Part shown: one piece after another, positions 16,772 through 25,016 of the stretch
Layout: the number at the start of each line of letters is the position of its first letter
Position numbering within the stretch: position 1 is the stretch's first letter
NCBI GenBank assembly: GCA_046594915.1
Contig: JBKJRC010000010.1
Span: 1 to 43,748 of the forward strand
Reading direction: 5' to 3'
Origin: Methylotenera_A sp046594915
Lineage (GTDB): Bacteria > Pseudomonadota > Gammaproteobacteria > Burkholderiales > Methylophilaceae
DNA length: 43,748 nt
Notes under the pieces: model-generated
Databases searched by the model: none
Told to the model about the DNA's origin: nothing
What the model saw: only the letters and a program-made list of their open reading frames with translations
Translations under genes and position numbers: made by a program

Positions 16772-17752
16772 ATGATAGGGCCTATAAAAAAAGACGAGGC
16801 AAAATCTGCAACTTTAGAATCTGCGCCGTTAAAATCTGCTCACTGGATGAAGCGGCAAGAGCGCAGCAATATGCATATGCTACTTGTGATGAGCTGGATA
16901 TCACTAAGATTAGGACGCACAGTTGCTCGTTCCGCATTGCATTTGATTGCAGTCTATTTTGTATTATTTGCGCCAGATAGTCGCCGTGCCTCACTTAGCT
17001 ATTTGCCTCGCGCACTGGGACGTCCAGCAACTTGGGTAGATTTGTATCGGCATTTTTTCTATTTCGCCGCCACCATTCACGACCGCATTTATCTGATTAA
17101 TCGCCGTTACGATTTATTCGATATTGAAATAAAGGGTGCGGAAAATATCCATCCGTTGATTGATGCAGGCAAAGGCGTATTTCTGATGGGCGCGCATCTC
17201 GGTAGCTTTGAAGTCATGCGCGCAATCGGGCGGCAAGTGCCAGGCCTGCGTGTGGCGATGGTGATGCATGAAGATAATGCGCAGAAAATAAATGGCATGT
17301 TGGCAGCGATTAATCCGGAAGCCTCTATGGACGTTATTCCTTTGGGGCGCATTGATTCTATGCTGCAAGTGCAGGACAGGCTTAGTGACGGCATGCTGGT
17401 TGGCATGCTGTCAGACCGCACACTAGGTAATGAGCCAATGGCACAAATAAATTTGCTGGGCGCTAGCGCTGCGCTGCCAACAGGCCCATTTCGCATGGCG
17501 GCATTATTGCGCCGCCCAGTGGTGTTTATGGCAGGATTGTATATGGGCGATAATCGCTACCAAGTGCATTTTGAAACGCTGGCTGATTTTTCGGCTATCC
17601 CTAGAGGTCAGCGTGACCAAGCCGTAGAAATGGCGATTGCGCGTTACAGCGAGTTACTGAATCGCTACACGCGTTTAGCGCCTTACAACTGGTTTAATTT
17701 TTTCGATTATTGGCAATCCGTGCCTGCGTCTTTGCATGACAATAATAAATAA
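16772..17752 (+). CDS. LpxL/HtrB-type lysophospholipid acyltransferase
   Basis: 326 residues of the lauroyl/myristoyl acyltransferase fold. The catalytic HX4E is seen in MGAHLGSFEVM (about 145). RYTRLAPYNWFNFFDYW near the C-terminus is the usual ending of this family in aryl polyene clusters. There is an N-terminal amphipathic or hydrophobic helix (LHLIAVYFVLFAP). In E. coli-type clusters this domain is fused to a family 2 glycosyltransferase (ApeJ); here the glycosyltransferase is a separate gene at 25017. It probably attaches the polyene acyl chain to a lipid or sugar acceptor on the inner membrane (inference). Confidence 0.85.
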   Translation: MIGPIKKDEAKSATLESAPLKSAHWMKRQERSNMHMLLVMSWISLRLGRTVARSALHLIAVYFVLFAPDSRRASLSYLPRALGRPATWVDLYRHFFYFAATIHDRIYLINRRYDLFDIEIKGAENIHPLIDAGKGVFLMGAHLGSFEVMRAIGRQVPGLRVAMVMHEDNAQKINGMLAAINPEASMDVIPLGRIDSMLQVQDRLSDGMLVGMLSDRTLGNEPMAQINLLGASAALPTGPFRMAALLRRPVVFMAGLYMGDNRYQVHFETLADFSAIPRGQRDQAVEMAIARYSELLNRYTRLAPYNWFNFFDYWQSVPASLHDNNK

Positions 17753-17758
17753 GGGTTT

Positions 17759-18373
17759 ATGATTAAGATAAAAGCAAATCATGGCAGTTTTTTTTATGTA
17801 ATGATAAAGCACTTGCTTTTATTAAGCGTGTTCTTGTTGCCAAGCATCGGCCATGCAGAAGGCGACTGGAATATCGAGCAACTGATGCAGTCTTTGGCTG
17901 CTACCCGCTCTGGTCATGCAAGTTTCATTGAAATAAAATCCATCGCTATCTTAGATAAACCTGTGGAGTCATCTGGCGAATTGTTTTACAGCGCACCAGA
18001 CCGCCTGGAGAAGCGCACCTTAAAACCCAGAGCTGAAAGCATGTTGCTGGACAAAGGCAAATTAACGGTCGAGCAACGTGGTAAAAAACATGTGCTGCGC
18101 CTGCAAAACTATCCTGAAATAGCTGCATTTATCGATAGCATCCGCGGCACCTTAGCAGGAGACCGCAAAGCACTGGAACATAATTATCAATTGAGCGTGC
18201 AAGGTGATGAACAAAGCTGGAATCTCACTTTATTACCAATCGAAGCTAAAATGAAAAAAGTGGTCGCAAAAATTAGGATTGCAGGTTCTGGCAATCTATT
18301 ACAAACAATTGACATTGAGCAGGCGGATGGCGACAGTTCGCAAATGACTATTACGCCCTTGCCCGCGTTATAA
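17759..18373 (+). CDS. LolA-like periplasmic lipoprotein carrier (ApeL-like)
   Basis: 204 residues. A Sec signal peptide, MIKHLLLLSVFLLPSIGHA, begins at an internal Met (17801). The upstream ATG at 17759 has AAGGG three bases before it and adds 14 residues, so the start is undecided. The mature part follows the LolA pattern: an N-terminal helix (NIEQLMQSLAATRSGHASF), then ESSGELFYSAPDRLEKRT and an unclosed beta-barrel pattern. Such proteins accompany MMPL exporters in aryl polyene clusters and probably shuttle the lipid-like pigment across the periplasm. The LolA-specific Arg and the lipobinding cavity cannot be assessed by eye. Confidence 0.82.
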   Translation: MIKIKANHGSFFYVMIKHLLLLSVFLLPSIGHAEGDWNIEQLMQSLAATRSGHASFIEIKSIAILDKPVESSGELFYSAPDRLEKRTLKPRAESMLLDKGKLTVEQRGKKHVLRLQNYPEIAAFIDSIRGTLAGDRKALEHNYQLSVQGDEQSWNLTLLPIEAKMKKVVAKIRIAGSGNLLQTIDIEQADGDSSQMTITPLPAL

Positions 18374-18409
18374 ACGAATTATTTTGCTACTTTTAAAGCC
18401 TACATTCTT

Positions 18410-20818
18410 TTGAATCTAACTGCATTACAACGCTTTAACAAAGCCAAGAGCGCAATCGCCATCTGGCTGCTATTGATATTCGTCAGCCTGGTAATTATTA
18501 GCCGTAGCCACTTTACGGCAGATTTATCGGCTTTCTTGCCAAGCCACCCTACGGCTGAGCAGCAATTACTGATGGATCAACTTAAAGATGGATTGGCCTC
18601 GCGGTTGATATTGGTGGGCATAGAAGGCGCTGATGCAAATACGCGCGCAACACTTTCCAAAGAAATTGCATTTACATTGCGCAAAAATGCTGCGTTAGTC
18701 ACTGTTAATAATGGTGAGCCAATCAACACTGAAAATGACAGGCGTTACCTTTTTAACAACCGCTATGTGTTAAGTCCTGCTGTCACACCCGCGCATTTCA
18801 CTGTGGATGGCTTACAAGCCGCGATTAGCGACAGTATTGACCAAATTGCCTCGCCTGCTGGCTTACTGTTTAAGTCACTACTGCCGCGCGATCCAACAGG
18901 CGAGATGCTGCAATTATTAAACCAAATGAATACGGATAACCGCCCACAGCTAACAGATGGCGCTTGGGCTTCAAAGGATGATAATACGGCCTTGTTATTG
19001 ATACAAACGCGTGCGCTGGGTTCTGATACCGATGCGCAAAAGCAGGCGATGCAGACAATTGAAACTGCATTTAGCAAAGCATTGGCCAACGTAAAATATG
19101 CGAATGCAAACCCTGCAACATTGTTAATGACTGGACCAGGCGTATTTTCTGTGGTGGCGCGCGACACCATTAAAAGTCAAGTACGCATCATCTTTATCGT
19201 CAGCACCTTATTGATTGCCGCATTGTTGCTGGCAGTTTATCGTTCGCTTTCTGCCCTACTACTTGGTTTTCTGCCAGTGGCGACTGGCATATTGGCAGGC
19301 ATTGCGTCCGTCAGTTTAGGTTTTGGTGTGGTGCATGGCATTACACTGGGGTTTGGTACGGCTTTAATTGGCGAAGCAGTCGATTATTCCATCTATTTAT
19401 TCATGCAATCGAATTACGCCGCGGATGGCAACAATGAACAAAATCGCAAAAATTGGATAATGCACGTTTGGCCAACCGTCAGGCTGGGCGTGCTCACTTC
19501 AGTATTTGGCTTTGCCGCATTATTACTATCAGGCTTTCCTGGTTTAGCACAGTTGGGTTTGTATTCAACCGCTGGCTTAATTGCCGCTGCCGCTATGACG
19601 CGTTATGTGCTGCCGCATTTGCTGCCTGCAAGCTTTAAAATTCAAGACGTGAGTAAGGCTGGATTAAAACTATCACGCTATGCACAACTGGCTAGGCGGC
19701 TGCGCTGGCCTGCTATCGGGCTTATTGTGGCATCCAGCGTGGCGGTTTATCAGCATCATCATCATTTGTGGAGTACAGAGCTTGCAGCTTTAAGCCCAGT
19801 ATCCGCGGCGAATCAAGCGCTGGATACAAGGCTGCGCGCTGGCATGGGCGCGCCTGATGTACGTTACGTTGTGGTGGTTTCTGGCGATAGTCAAGAGGCG
19901 GCATTAGTTGCCGCCGAAAAGGTATCCACAGCGCTGCAGCCATTAGTCAAAACTGGCACACTCTTAGCCATTGATAGCGCTAGTCATTATCTGCCTAGTC
20001 AAGCCACTCAACAGGCGCGATTATCCAGCTTGCCTGTTGCCGCTGAATTAAAGCCTAGATTAGATAACGCCATTAAAGATTTACCCGTTCGCGCCCAGGT
20101 ATTTGCGCCATTCTTGCAAGATGTAGAAGCTACGCGCAATCTTCCTTTGTTGCAGCGTAGCGATCTAGACGGTACTTCAATGGCGATGGCGGTGGATGCG
20201 ATGTTATTACAACAAGGCCATCGCTGGAATGCATTAATTCCGCTGACTGCGCCTGAAAGTGGCAACATAGATGCTGATAAAATACGCGCTGCCTTAGATA
20301 ATGCAAAGGTTAAAAACGCATTATTTGTCGATATGAAAACTGAATCTAACCGTTTATATGCATCTTATATGCATGAGGCTATTCTGTTATCGCTGGCTGG
20401 TTTATTGGCGATTGTTATTTTGCTGCTATTTGCCCTGCGCTCGCTTGAGCGTGTGTTGGCAATTATCGCGCCACTGGCAGCGTCGGTGTTAACAGTGACG
20501 GCAGGCTTGGCTTTATTTGGACAGCAATTGATTTTATTGCACTTGATTGGCTTGTTGCTGATTATAGCGATCGGCTCCAATTACGCATTATTCTTCAACC
20601 CGCCACTTAACCAAGATGCACAGGCAATTTCGCCACGCACTTATGCTTCACTACTGTTTGCGAATGTGGCAACGGTGCTAGGGTTTGGGCTATTAGCGTT
20701 TTCTAACGTGCCTGTATTGCAAGCGATGGGCGTTACGGTGGCGCCAGGTGTCATAGTTGCACTAATATTTTCAGCCGTGTTTGCACGCAACACGCACCTT
20801 CATAAGGACAAGGTTTAA
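18410..20818 (+). CDS. MMPL/RND-type exporter (ApeM-like)
   Basis: 802 residues. One transmembrane helix near residue 20 is followed by a large periplasmic loop, a block of helices (about 260-420), a second hydrophobic entry, a second periplasmic loop (about 460-650) and a final helix block (about 655-795). This is the duplicated RND/MMPL topology. The block GFGTALIGEAVDYSIYLFMQ matches the conserved Asp-containing helix of MMPL proteins that carries proton flow. It probably exports the polyene or its lipid conjugate. The start codon is TTG at 18410; no ATG lies near the first transmembrane helix. The stop overlaps the deacetylase start by one base (TAATG). Confidence 0.88.
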   Translation: MNLTALQRFNKAKSAIAIWLLLIFVSLVIISRSHFTADLSAFLPSHPTAEQQLLMDQLKDGLASRLILVGIEGADANTRATLSKEIAFTLRKNAALVTVNNGEPINTENDRRYLFNNRYVLSPAVTPAHFTVDGLQAAISDSIDQIASPAGLLFKSLLPRDPTGEMLQLLNQMNTDNRPQLTDGAWASKDDNTALLLIQTRALGSDTDAQKQAMQTIETAFSKALANVKYANANPATLLMTGPGVFSVVARDTIKSQVRIIFIVSTLLIAALLLAVYRSLSALLLGFLPVATGILAGIASVSLGFGVVHGITLGFGTALIGEAVDYSIYLFMQSNYAADGNNEQNRKNWIMHVWPTVRLGVLTSVFGFAALLLSGFPGLAQLGLYSTAGLIAAAAMTRYVLPHLLPASFKIQDVSKAGLKLSRYAQLARRLRWPAIGLIVASSVAVYQHHHHLWSTELAALSPVSAANQALDTRLRAGMGAPDVRYVVVVSGDSQEAALVAAEKVSTALQPLVKTGTLLAIDSASHYLPSQATQQARLSSLPVAAELKPRLDNAIKDLPVRAQVFAPFLQDVEATRNLPLLQRSDLDGTSMAMAVDAMLLQQGHRWNALIPLTAPESGNIDADKIRAALDNAKVKNALFVDMKTESNRLYASYMHEAILLSLAGLLAIVILLLFALRSLERVLAIIAPLAASVLTVTAGLALFGQQLILLHLIGLLLIIAIGSNYALFFNPPLNQDAQAISPRTYASLLFANVATVLGFGLLAFSNVPVLQAMGVTVAPGVIVALIFSAVFARNTHLHKDKV

Positions 20819-21609
20819 TGCGCCATCTCACGCTACTGATTAAGCTATCTATGGCCTTGCATCTACTGGTATTAATAGGCTTATTTATTTCGCCAAACTT
20901 ATGGCAATGGCTGTTAGCGCTATTTATCCTTAATCATTTAGTGATTGCAACGGTGGGCTTGTGGCCACGCAGCAATTGGCTTGGGCCAAACTGGACCCAA
21001 CTACCGATTGCAGCAATTAATCGCAGTGAAATCGCATTAACAATCGATGATGGTCCTGACCCGTTAGTGACACCACAGGTGTTAGCTATACTAGACCACT
21101 ATGAAGCTAAAGCGACCTTTTTTTGCATTGGCAATAGAGCCATACAACAGCCGGAACTATGTCGCGAAATTGTAAAACGCGGACATAAATTAGAAAATCA
21201 TAGCCAGCAGCACCGGCATTATTTTTCGCTGTTAGGATTGAATGGATTCACCCGCGAAATTAAGTCTGCACAGGAAACAATTTTTAACATTACTGGTGAG
21301 CGCCCACAGTTTTTTCGCGCACCCGCTGGCTTGCGCAACCCTTTTTTGGAACCCGCGCTAAATCGTTTAGGTTTACGGCTGGTTAGCTGGTCAGTGCGTG
21401 GTTTTGATACGCAAGTAATCAATGCAGCAAAAGTAAGTAAAAAATTGTGTGCAGGCTTACGCCCAGGCGCGATATTATTGCTACACGATGGAAATGCCGC
21501 ACGCACCAAGGAGAATATTCCGATTATTTTGGCAGTATTACCTGCTTTATTGCAAGCAGCAAAAAAGCAAAACTTGCATTTTGTGACCTTGCAAGATGCC
21601 GCATTATGA
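20818..21609 (+). CDS. Polysaccharide deacetylase (NodB domain) in the pigment locus
   Basis: 263 residues. Two N-terminal hydrophobic helices (about 9-45) anchor the protein to the inner membrane. The carbohydrate esterase 4 domain then shows its motifs: TIDDGPD (about 76-82, the catalytic Asp-Asp pair), the zinc ligands in LENHSQQH (about 124-131), RAPAGLRNP (about 163), SWSVRGFDT (about 185-193) and LLLHDG (about 221). All catalytic residues appear present. CE4 enzymes remove N- or O-acetyl groups from sugars. Overlap with the exporter gene upstream (TAATG) and with a tiny ORF downstream (ATGA) shows it is part of the operon. A role in trimming a sugar attached to the pigment is plausible but inferred. 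Confidence 0.85.
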   Translation: MRHLTLLIKLSMALHLLVLIGLFISPNLWQWLLALFILNHLVIATVGLWPRSNWLGPNWTQLPIAAINRSEIALTIDDGPDPLVTPQVLAILDHYEAKATFFCIGNRAIQQPELCREIVKRGHKLENHSQQHRHYFSLLGLNGFTREIKSAQETIFNITGERPQFFRAPAGLRNPFLEPALNRLGLRLVSWSVRGFDTQVINAAKVSKKLCAGLRPGAILLLHDGNAARTKENIPIILAVLPALLQAAKKQNLHFVTLQDAAL

Positions 21610-21659
21610 ATACTGAAAATAACGTCATGCGCATAACCATACTCATATTAATCGCCTAA
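21606..21659 (+). pseudogene. Vestigial 5' end of a small envelope protein gene (possible DUF3261/ApeN lipoprotein)
   Basis: An ATGA overlap couples this ORF to the deacetylase stop codon. It encodes only MNTENNVMRITILILIA before TAA. The second half looks like the start of a signal peptide, and the position (after the MMPL exporter, before the ketosynthase) is where aryl polyene clusters carry the DUF3261 lipoprotein gene apeN. The following 72 bases have no continuing reading frame, so most of the gene has been lost. The assignment rests on position and a hydrophobic stub only; a functional micropeptide cannot be excluded. Confidence 0.4.
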
Positions 21660-21731
21660 ATTAACGATCCAAATAATGCACCAATTAATCACACTTAAAA
21701 TTAACACACCGAGAATGTGTAGAGGTTTTTA

Positions 21732-22955
21732 ATGAAAGCGATGATAAAGCCTTTATTAATGTCGCATTTCACCGCCACGAGCTGTATTGGGCAAGGTTTG
21801 CAACAGACATTAGACGCCTTGCGCCAAGGCAAGCAAGGACTAAAGCCTTGCGATTTTGAAACGGTAGACTTAAGCACTTTTATTGGTGAAGTTAACGCTG
21901 TAAATGCGGTAAAAATGTCAGCAGATATGGCTGACTATAATTGCCGCAACAACCGTCTGGCGCAATTAGGTTTAGAACAAGATGGGTTTAATGACGCGGT
22001 GATTATTGCAGCAGAAAAATATGGACGCGAGCGCATTGGTGTGTTTATAGGTACTAGCACCTCTGGCATTTTAGAAACAGAAATAGCTTTTCGTCACCGC
22101 GACTCTGTGACCGGCGCCCTGCCCGCCGATTTTATTTACAGTAAAACGCAAAATACGTTTTCAGTCGCCGATTTTACACGGCAATATTTTAAGCTAACTG
22201 GCCCTGCTGTCGTCGTCTCCTCCGCCTGTTCATCCAGCGCCAAAGTGTTCAGTTTGGCGCGCCGCATGATTGAAGCTGGCTTGATTGATGCCGCTGTAGT
22301 GGGCGGAGTTGATACTTTGTGCCTGACGACTTTGTATGGCTTTAATTCTTTAGGTTTACTTTCTCCACACGCCTGCCGCCCTTACGACATGGCGCGTGAC
22401 GGTATTTCGATTGGCGAAGCCGCCGCGTTTGTCTTATTGGAAAGATCTGATGCGAATTTAAAACCAGACGCAATCTTGCTATTAGGCATCGGTGAATCCA
22501 GCGATGCCTATCATATGTCGTCACCGCATCCAGAAGGTTTGGGTGCGCGCATGGCGATGCAACAAGCGCTACAAAGTGCTGGTTTAATGCCAACGGCTAT
22601 TGATTACATTAATCTGCATGGCACTGCTACGCCAAGTAATGATGCCGCAGAGGCGAAAGCTGTTGCCGCGGTATTTGGCGATGCTACAACGCCTTGCAGC
22701 TCAAGCAAAGGTGCAACTGGCCACACATTAGGTGCGGCGGGCGCCGTGGAAGCAGTGATTTGTGCCTTGGCGTTACAACATGCATTTATTCCTGGCGGAT
22801 TGAATACTGCAGAAGTTGACCCATTACTTAACATGAATTATCAGCTAAAAAATAGCAACCAAACCTTAGCACGGACGATGAGCAATTCATTTGGTTTTGG
22901 TGGCACTAATTGCAGTCTGATTTTTGGGCTTGCGCAAGCGGAAAGGCGCGTTTAA
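21732..22955 (+). CDS. Beta-ketoacyl-ACP synthase of the aryl polyene locus (ApeO/ApeR-like)
   Basis: 407-residue thiolase-fold condensing enzyme with the complete Cys-His-His triad: Cys in VSSACSSSAK (about 166), His in NLHGTATPSND (about 298) and His in GATGHTLGAAGAVEA (about 333). The ending NSFGFGGTNCSLIF is typical of FabF/FabB. It would extend the aryl starter with malonyl units. The gene is followed with a one-base overlap (TAATG) by a chain-length-factor-like gene, consistent with the KS:CLF heterodimer known for ApeO:ApeC. GTAGAGG precedes the ATG. No second full ketosynthase gene is found in the locus. Confidence 0.9.
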   Translation: MKAMIKPLLMSHFTATSCIGQGLQQTLDALRQGKQGLKPCDFETVDLSTFIGEVNAVNAVKMSADMADYNCRNNRLAQLGLEQDGFNDAVIIAAEKYGRERIGVFIGTSTSGILETEIAFRHRDSVTGALPADFIYSKTQNTFSVADFTRQYFKLTGPAVVVSSACSSSAKVFSLARRMIEAGLIDAAVVGGVDTLCLTTLYGFNSLGLLSPHACRPYDMARDGISIGEAAAFVLLERSDANLKPDAILLLGIGESSDAYHMSSPHPEGLGARMAMQQALQSAGLMPTAIDYINLHGTATPSNDAAEAKAVAAVFGDATTPCSSSKGATGHTLGAAGAVEAVICALALQHAFIPGGLNTAEVDPLLNMNYQLKNSNQTLARTMSNSFGFGGTNCSLIFGLAQAERRV

Positions 22956-23755
22956 TGGCTACCGAATTAACAGCCTACATTGAAGGCATCGGCCTATTAG
23001 GTCCAGGCTTCACGGATTGGTTTAGCGGACGCGATGTATTGGCTGGATTGCAAGCTTATCAGTCATCTAAAACGGTGATTCCTGCGCCTGAATTATTACC
23101 CGCTGCAGAGCGCAGACGCGCCAGCGATATCGTTAAAGTGACTTTGGCCACTTCGCTAGAAGCCATTGCTGGCGCTGGTTTACAGCAAGAAAATTTACCC
23201 AGTGTGTTTTCTTTTTCCAATGGTGATGGGGTTAATTGCCACACGATTTGCGAAATGCTGGCATCAGAGGACAGACAAATTTCACCCACACGTTTTCATA
23301 ATTCCGTTCACAACGCCGCCGCTGGTTATTGGAGCATTGCGACTGCAACCATGGCAACATCATCGGTGCTATGCGCATTTGATGCCAGTTTTGGCGCTGG
23401 TTTGTTAGACGCATTAACGCAAGTGGTGGTGGATGATACGCGTTGTATTTTAATGTGTAGTGATACGCCCTATCCCGAACCAATGTTTACTAATCGCCCA
23501 ATACCCGATAATTGCGGTATCGCGTTAATACTCGCGCCACAAGCTAGCGCAAAAACCGTCACTCAAATAAAAGTCAGCATTACTCATGATAAAGCTGACC
23601 AATTCGATGATATCGCACTGGAAGCTTTGCGTTTGGCGATTCCTGCCGCGCGTGGCTTGCCGTTATTGCAGGCAATCGCGCAACAGAAAAAGCGTCGCGT
23701 GGTGCTGGATTACCTTGATACCATGCGTTTAGCAATAGTGGTTAGTCCATGTTAA
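22955..23755 (+). CDS. Ketosynthase-like chain length factor (ApeC-like)
   Basis: 266 residues from the ATG that overlaps the ketosynthase stop (TAATG); a longer upstream frame from 22910 would overlap 46 bases and is not needed. The protein matches the 'beta-ketoacyl synthase-like, N-terminal' family: YIEGIGLLGPG, RRRASDIVKVTLATSLEA, FSNGDGVNCHTICEML and HNSVHNAAAGYWSIAT. It covers only the first half of the thiolase fold, and the SACSS-type active-site Cys is missing, so it cannot condense alone. In studied aryl polyene systems ApeC pairs with ApeO and shapes the chain-length pocket. The stop overlaps the next gene by 7 bases. Confidence 0.82.
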   Translation: MATELTAYIEGIGLLGPGFTDWFSGRDVLAGLQAYQSSKTVIPAPELLPAAERRRASDIVKVTLATSLEAIAGAGLQQENLPSVFSFSNGDGVNCHTICEMLASEDRQISPTRFHNSVHNAAAGYWSIATATMATSSVLCAFDASFGAGLLDALTQVVVDDTRCILMCSDTPYPEPMFTNRPIPDNCGIALILAPQASAKTVTQIKVSITHDKADQFDDIALEALRLAIPAARGLPLLQAIAQQKKRRVVLDYLDTMRLAIVVSPC

Positions 23756-24252
23756 ATCCAGGATTAAACCAAGAATTAAACCAAGAATTAAACCAAGAAT
23801 TAAACCATGCTTGGATTGCAAGGCATATCCCACATCAAGGCAGCATGTGTTTATTAAGAAATGTATACGCTTGGGATGAACAAAAAATTGTATGCCTTGC
23901 CGACAGCCATCGCAGACTGGATAATCCTTTGCGTGCGCATGGCCAATTAGGTATCGCTTGTGGGATAGAGTATGCCGCGCAGGCGATGGCAGTGCATGGC
24001 GCTTTGTTGGCACCTGCCAATAGCGAAAAACCTAAAGTAGGCTATTTGGTCAGTGTGCGTGGCGTCACGATGGCCGTGACACGATTGGACGATATCGAGC
24101 CTGATTTATTAATCACCGCGGTTTGTATTATGGCAAGTGAAAGCAATATGCTGTATCAATTTACGGTGAGTGCAAACGATAAAATGTTATTAGAAGGACG
24201 CGCCGCAGTGGTATTAAATGCAGATTCACTGCTGATTAATGCTGACAATTAA
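23749..24252 (+). CDS. Hotdog-fold dehydratase (ApeP-like)
   Basis: 167 residues. The ATG lies within the last codons of the preceding gene (7-base overlap). Residues 4-20 are a repeated LNQE element encoded by a 12-base tandem repeat, an unusual disordered leader before the domain starts at IARHIPHQGSMCLLRN, where the His of IPHQG (about 27) is the expected catalytic residue. LRAHGQLGIACGIEYAAQAM is the hotdog helix of the ApeP / 3-hydroxylacyl-ACP dehydratase group. It probably acts together with the small dehydratase at 16441. The repeat unit is a multiple of three, so copy change would lengthen or shorten the leader without frameshift. Confidence 0.85.
   Translation: MLNPGLNQELNQELNQELNHAWIARHIPHQGSMCLLRNVYAWDEQKIVCLADSHRRLDNPLRAHGQLGIACGIEYAAQAMAVHGALLAPANSEKPKVGYLVSVRGVTMAVTRLDDIEPDLLITAVCIMASESNMLYQFTVSANDKMLLEGRAAVVLNADSLLINADN
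23761..23808. repeat. 12-base tandem repeat inside a coding region, 4 copies
   Basis: GAATTAAACCAA units at 23761 (first base pair altered to GG), 23773, 23785 and 23797 (last base T). They encode LNQE repeats at the N-terminus of the dehydratase. Two middle copies are identical and the outer ones differ by one base each. Confidence 0.95.
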
Positions 24253-24290
24253 CTCTGAGTTAACACATAAATTTAAGCAGAAAGTAGCGC

Positions 24291-25010
24291 ATGAAAAGAG
24301 CTTTAGTTACAGGCGGCAGTGGCGGTATTGGGGCTGCCATTAGCCGCCGCCTTGCCGCAGATGGCTACGATGTTTATATTCACGCCAACCAAGGTATTGC
24401 GACTGCGCAGCAGTTAGCAACAGAAATCTGTGCCGCTGGTGGCAGTGCTAATGCTTTGCAATTTGATGTGACGGATAGCGCCGCAGTAGCGACAGCATTA
24501 AGCCCATTAGTCGAAAACGAACCTATTCAAATAATAGTCAATAATGCCGGTATTCATGATGACGCCGTCTTCCCAGGCATGCGCGCAGACCAATGGCATC
24601 GCGTGATTGATGTATCCGTTAATGGTTTTTTTAACGTGACGCAACCGTTAATGATGCCCATGATACGCAGTCGCTGGGGCCGTATTATCAACGTATCGTC
24701 TATTGCCGCAATCACTGGCAATCGCGGTCAAACTAATTATTCTGCCGCAAAAGGCGCATTGAATGCGGCAACCAAATCGCTGTCACTTGAGCTTGCAAGC
24801 CGTGGCATTACGGTCAATGCCGTAGCGCCAGGCATTATAGATACTGCGATGAGTGAAAACGCATTTGATGCCAAAGCGATTGCCAATATGGTGCCGATGA
24901 AACGCGCTGGCACGCCAACGGAAGTGGCTGATTTAATTAGTTTTCTTGCTTCTGATCAAGCGACGTATATTACCGGGCAGATTATTTCGATTAATGGTGG
25001 CATGATTTAA
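24291..25010 (+). CDS. 3-oxoacyl-ACP reductase, FabG-like (ApeQ-like)
   Basis: 239-residue SDR reducing 3-oxoacyl-ACP to 3-hydroxyacyl-ACP with NADPH. TGGSGGIG (about 7-14), NNAG (about 84), Ser in INVSSIAA (about 136), YSAAKGAL (Tyr/Lys about 149/153) and the VAPGIIDT turn (about 182-189) are all present, and the C-terminus ITGQIISINGGMI is FabG-like. It is the last gene of the plus-strand arm. Only 6 bases separate its stop from the stop of the converging glycosyltransferase gene, with no visible terminator. Confidence 0.92.
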   Translation: MKRALVTGGSGGIGAAISRRLAADGYDVYIHANQGIATAQQLATEICAAGGSANALQFDVTDSAAVATALSPLVENEPIQIIVNNAGIHDDAVFPGMRADQWHRVIDVSVNGFFNVTQPLMMPMIRSRWGRIINVSSIAAITGNRGQTNYSAAKGALNAATKSLSLELASRGITVNAVAPGIIDTAMSENAFDAKAIANMVPMKRAGTPTEVADLISFLASDQATYITGQIISINGGMI

Positions 25011-25016
25011 ACGCCA

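Noticed and set aside
22910..22954. Upstream start for the chain-length-factor-like gene
   Set aside because: It would overlap the ketosynthase by 46 bases. The ATG at 22955 gives a standard TAATG coupling and matches the conserved N-terminus.
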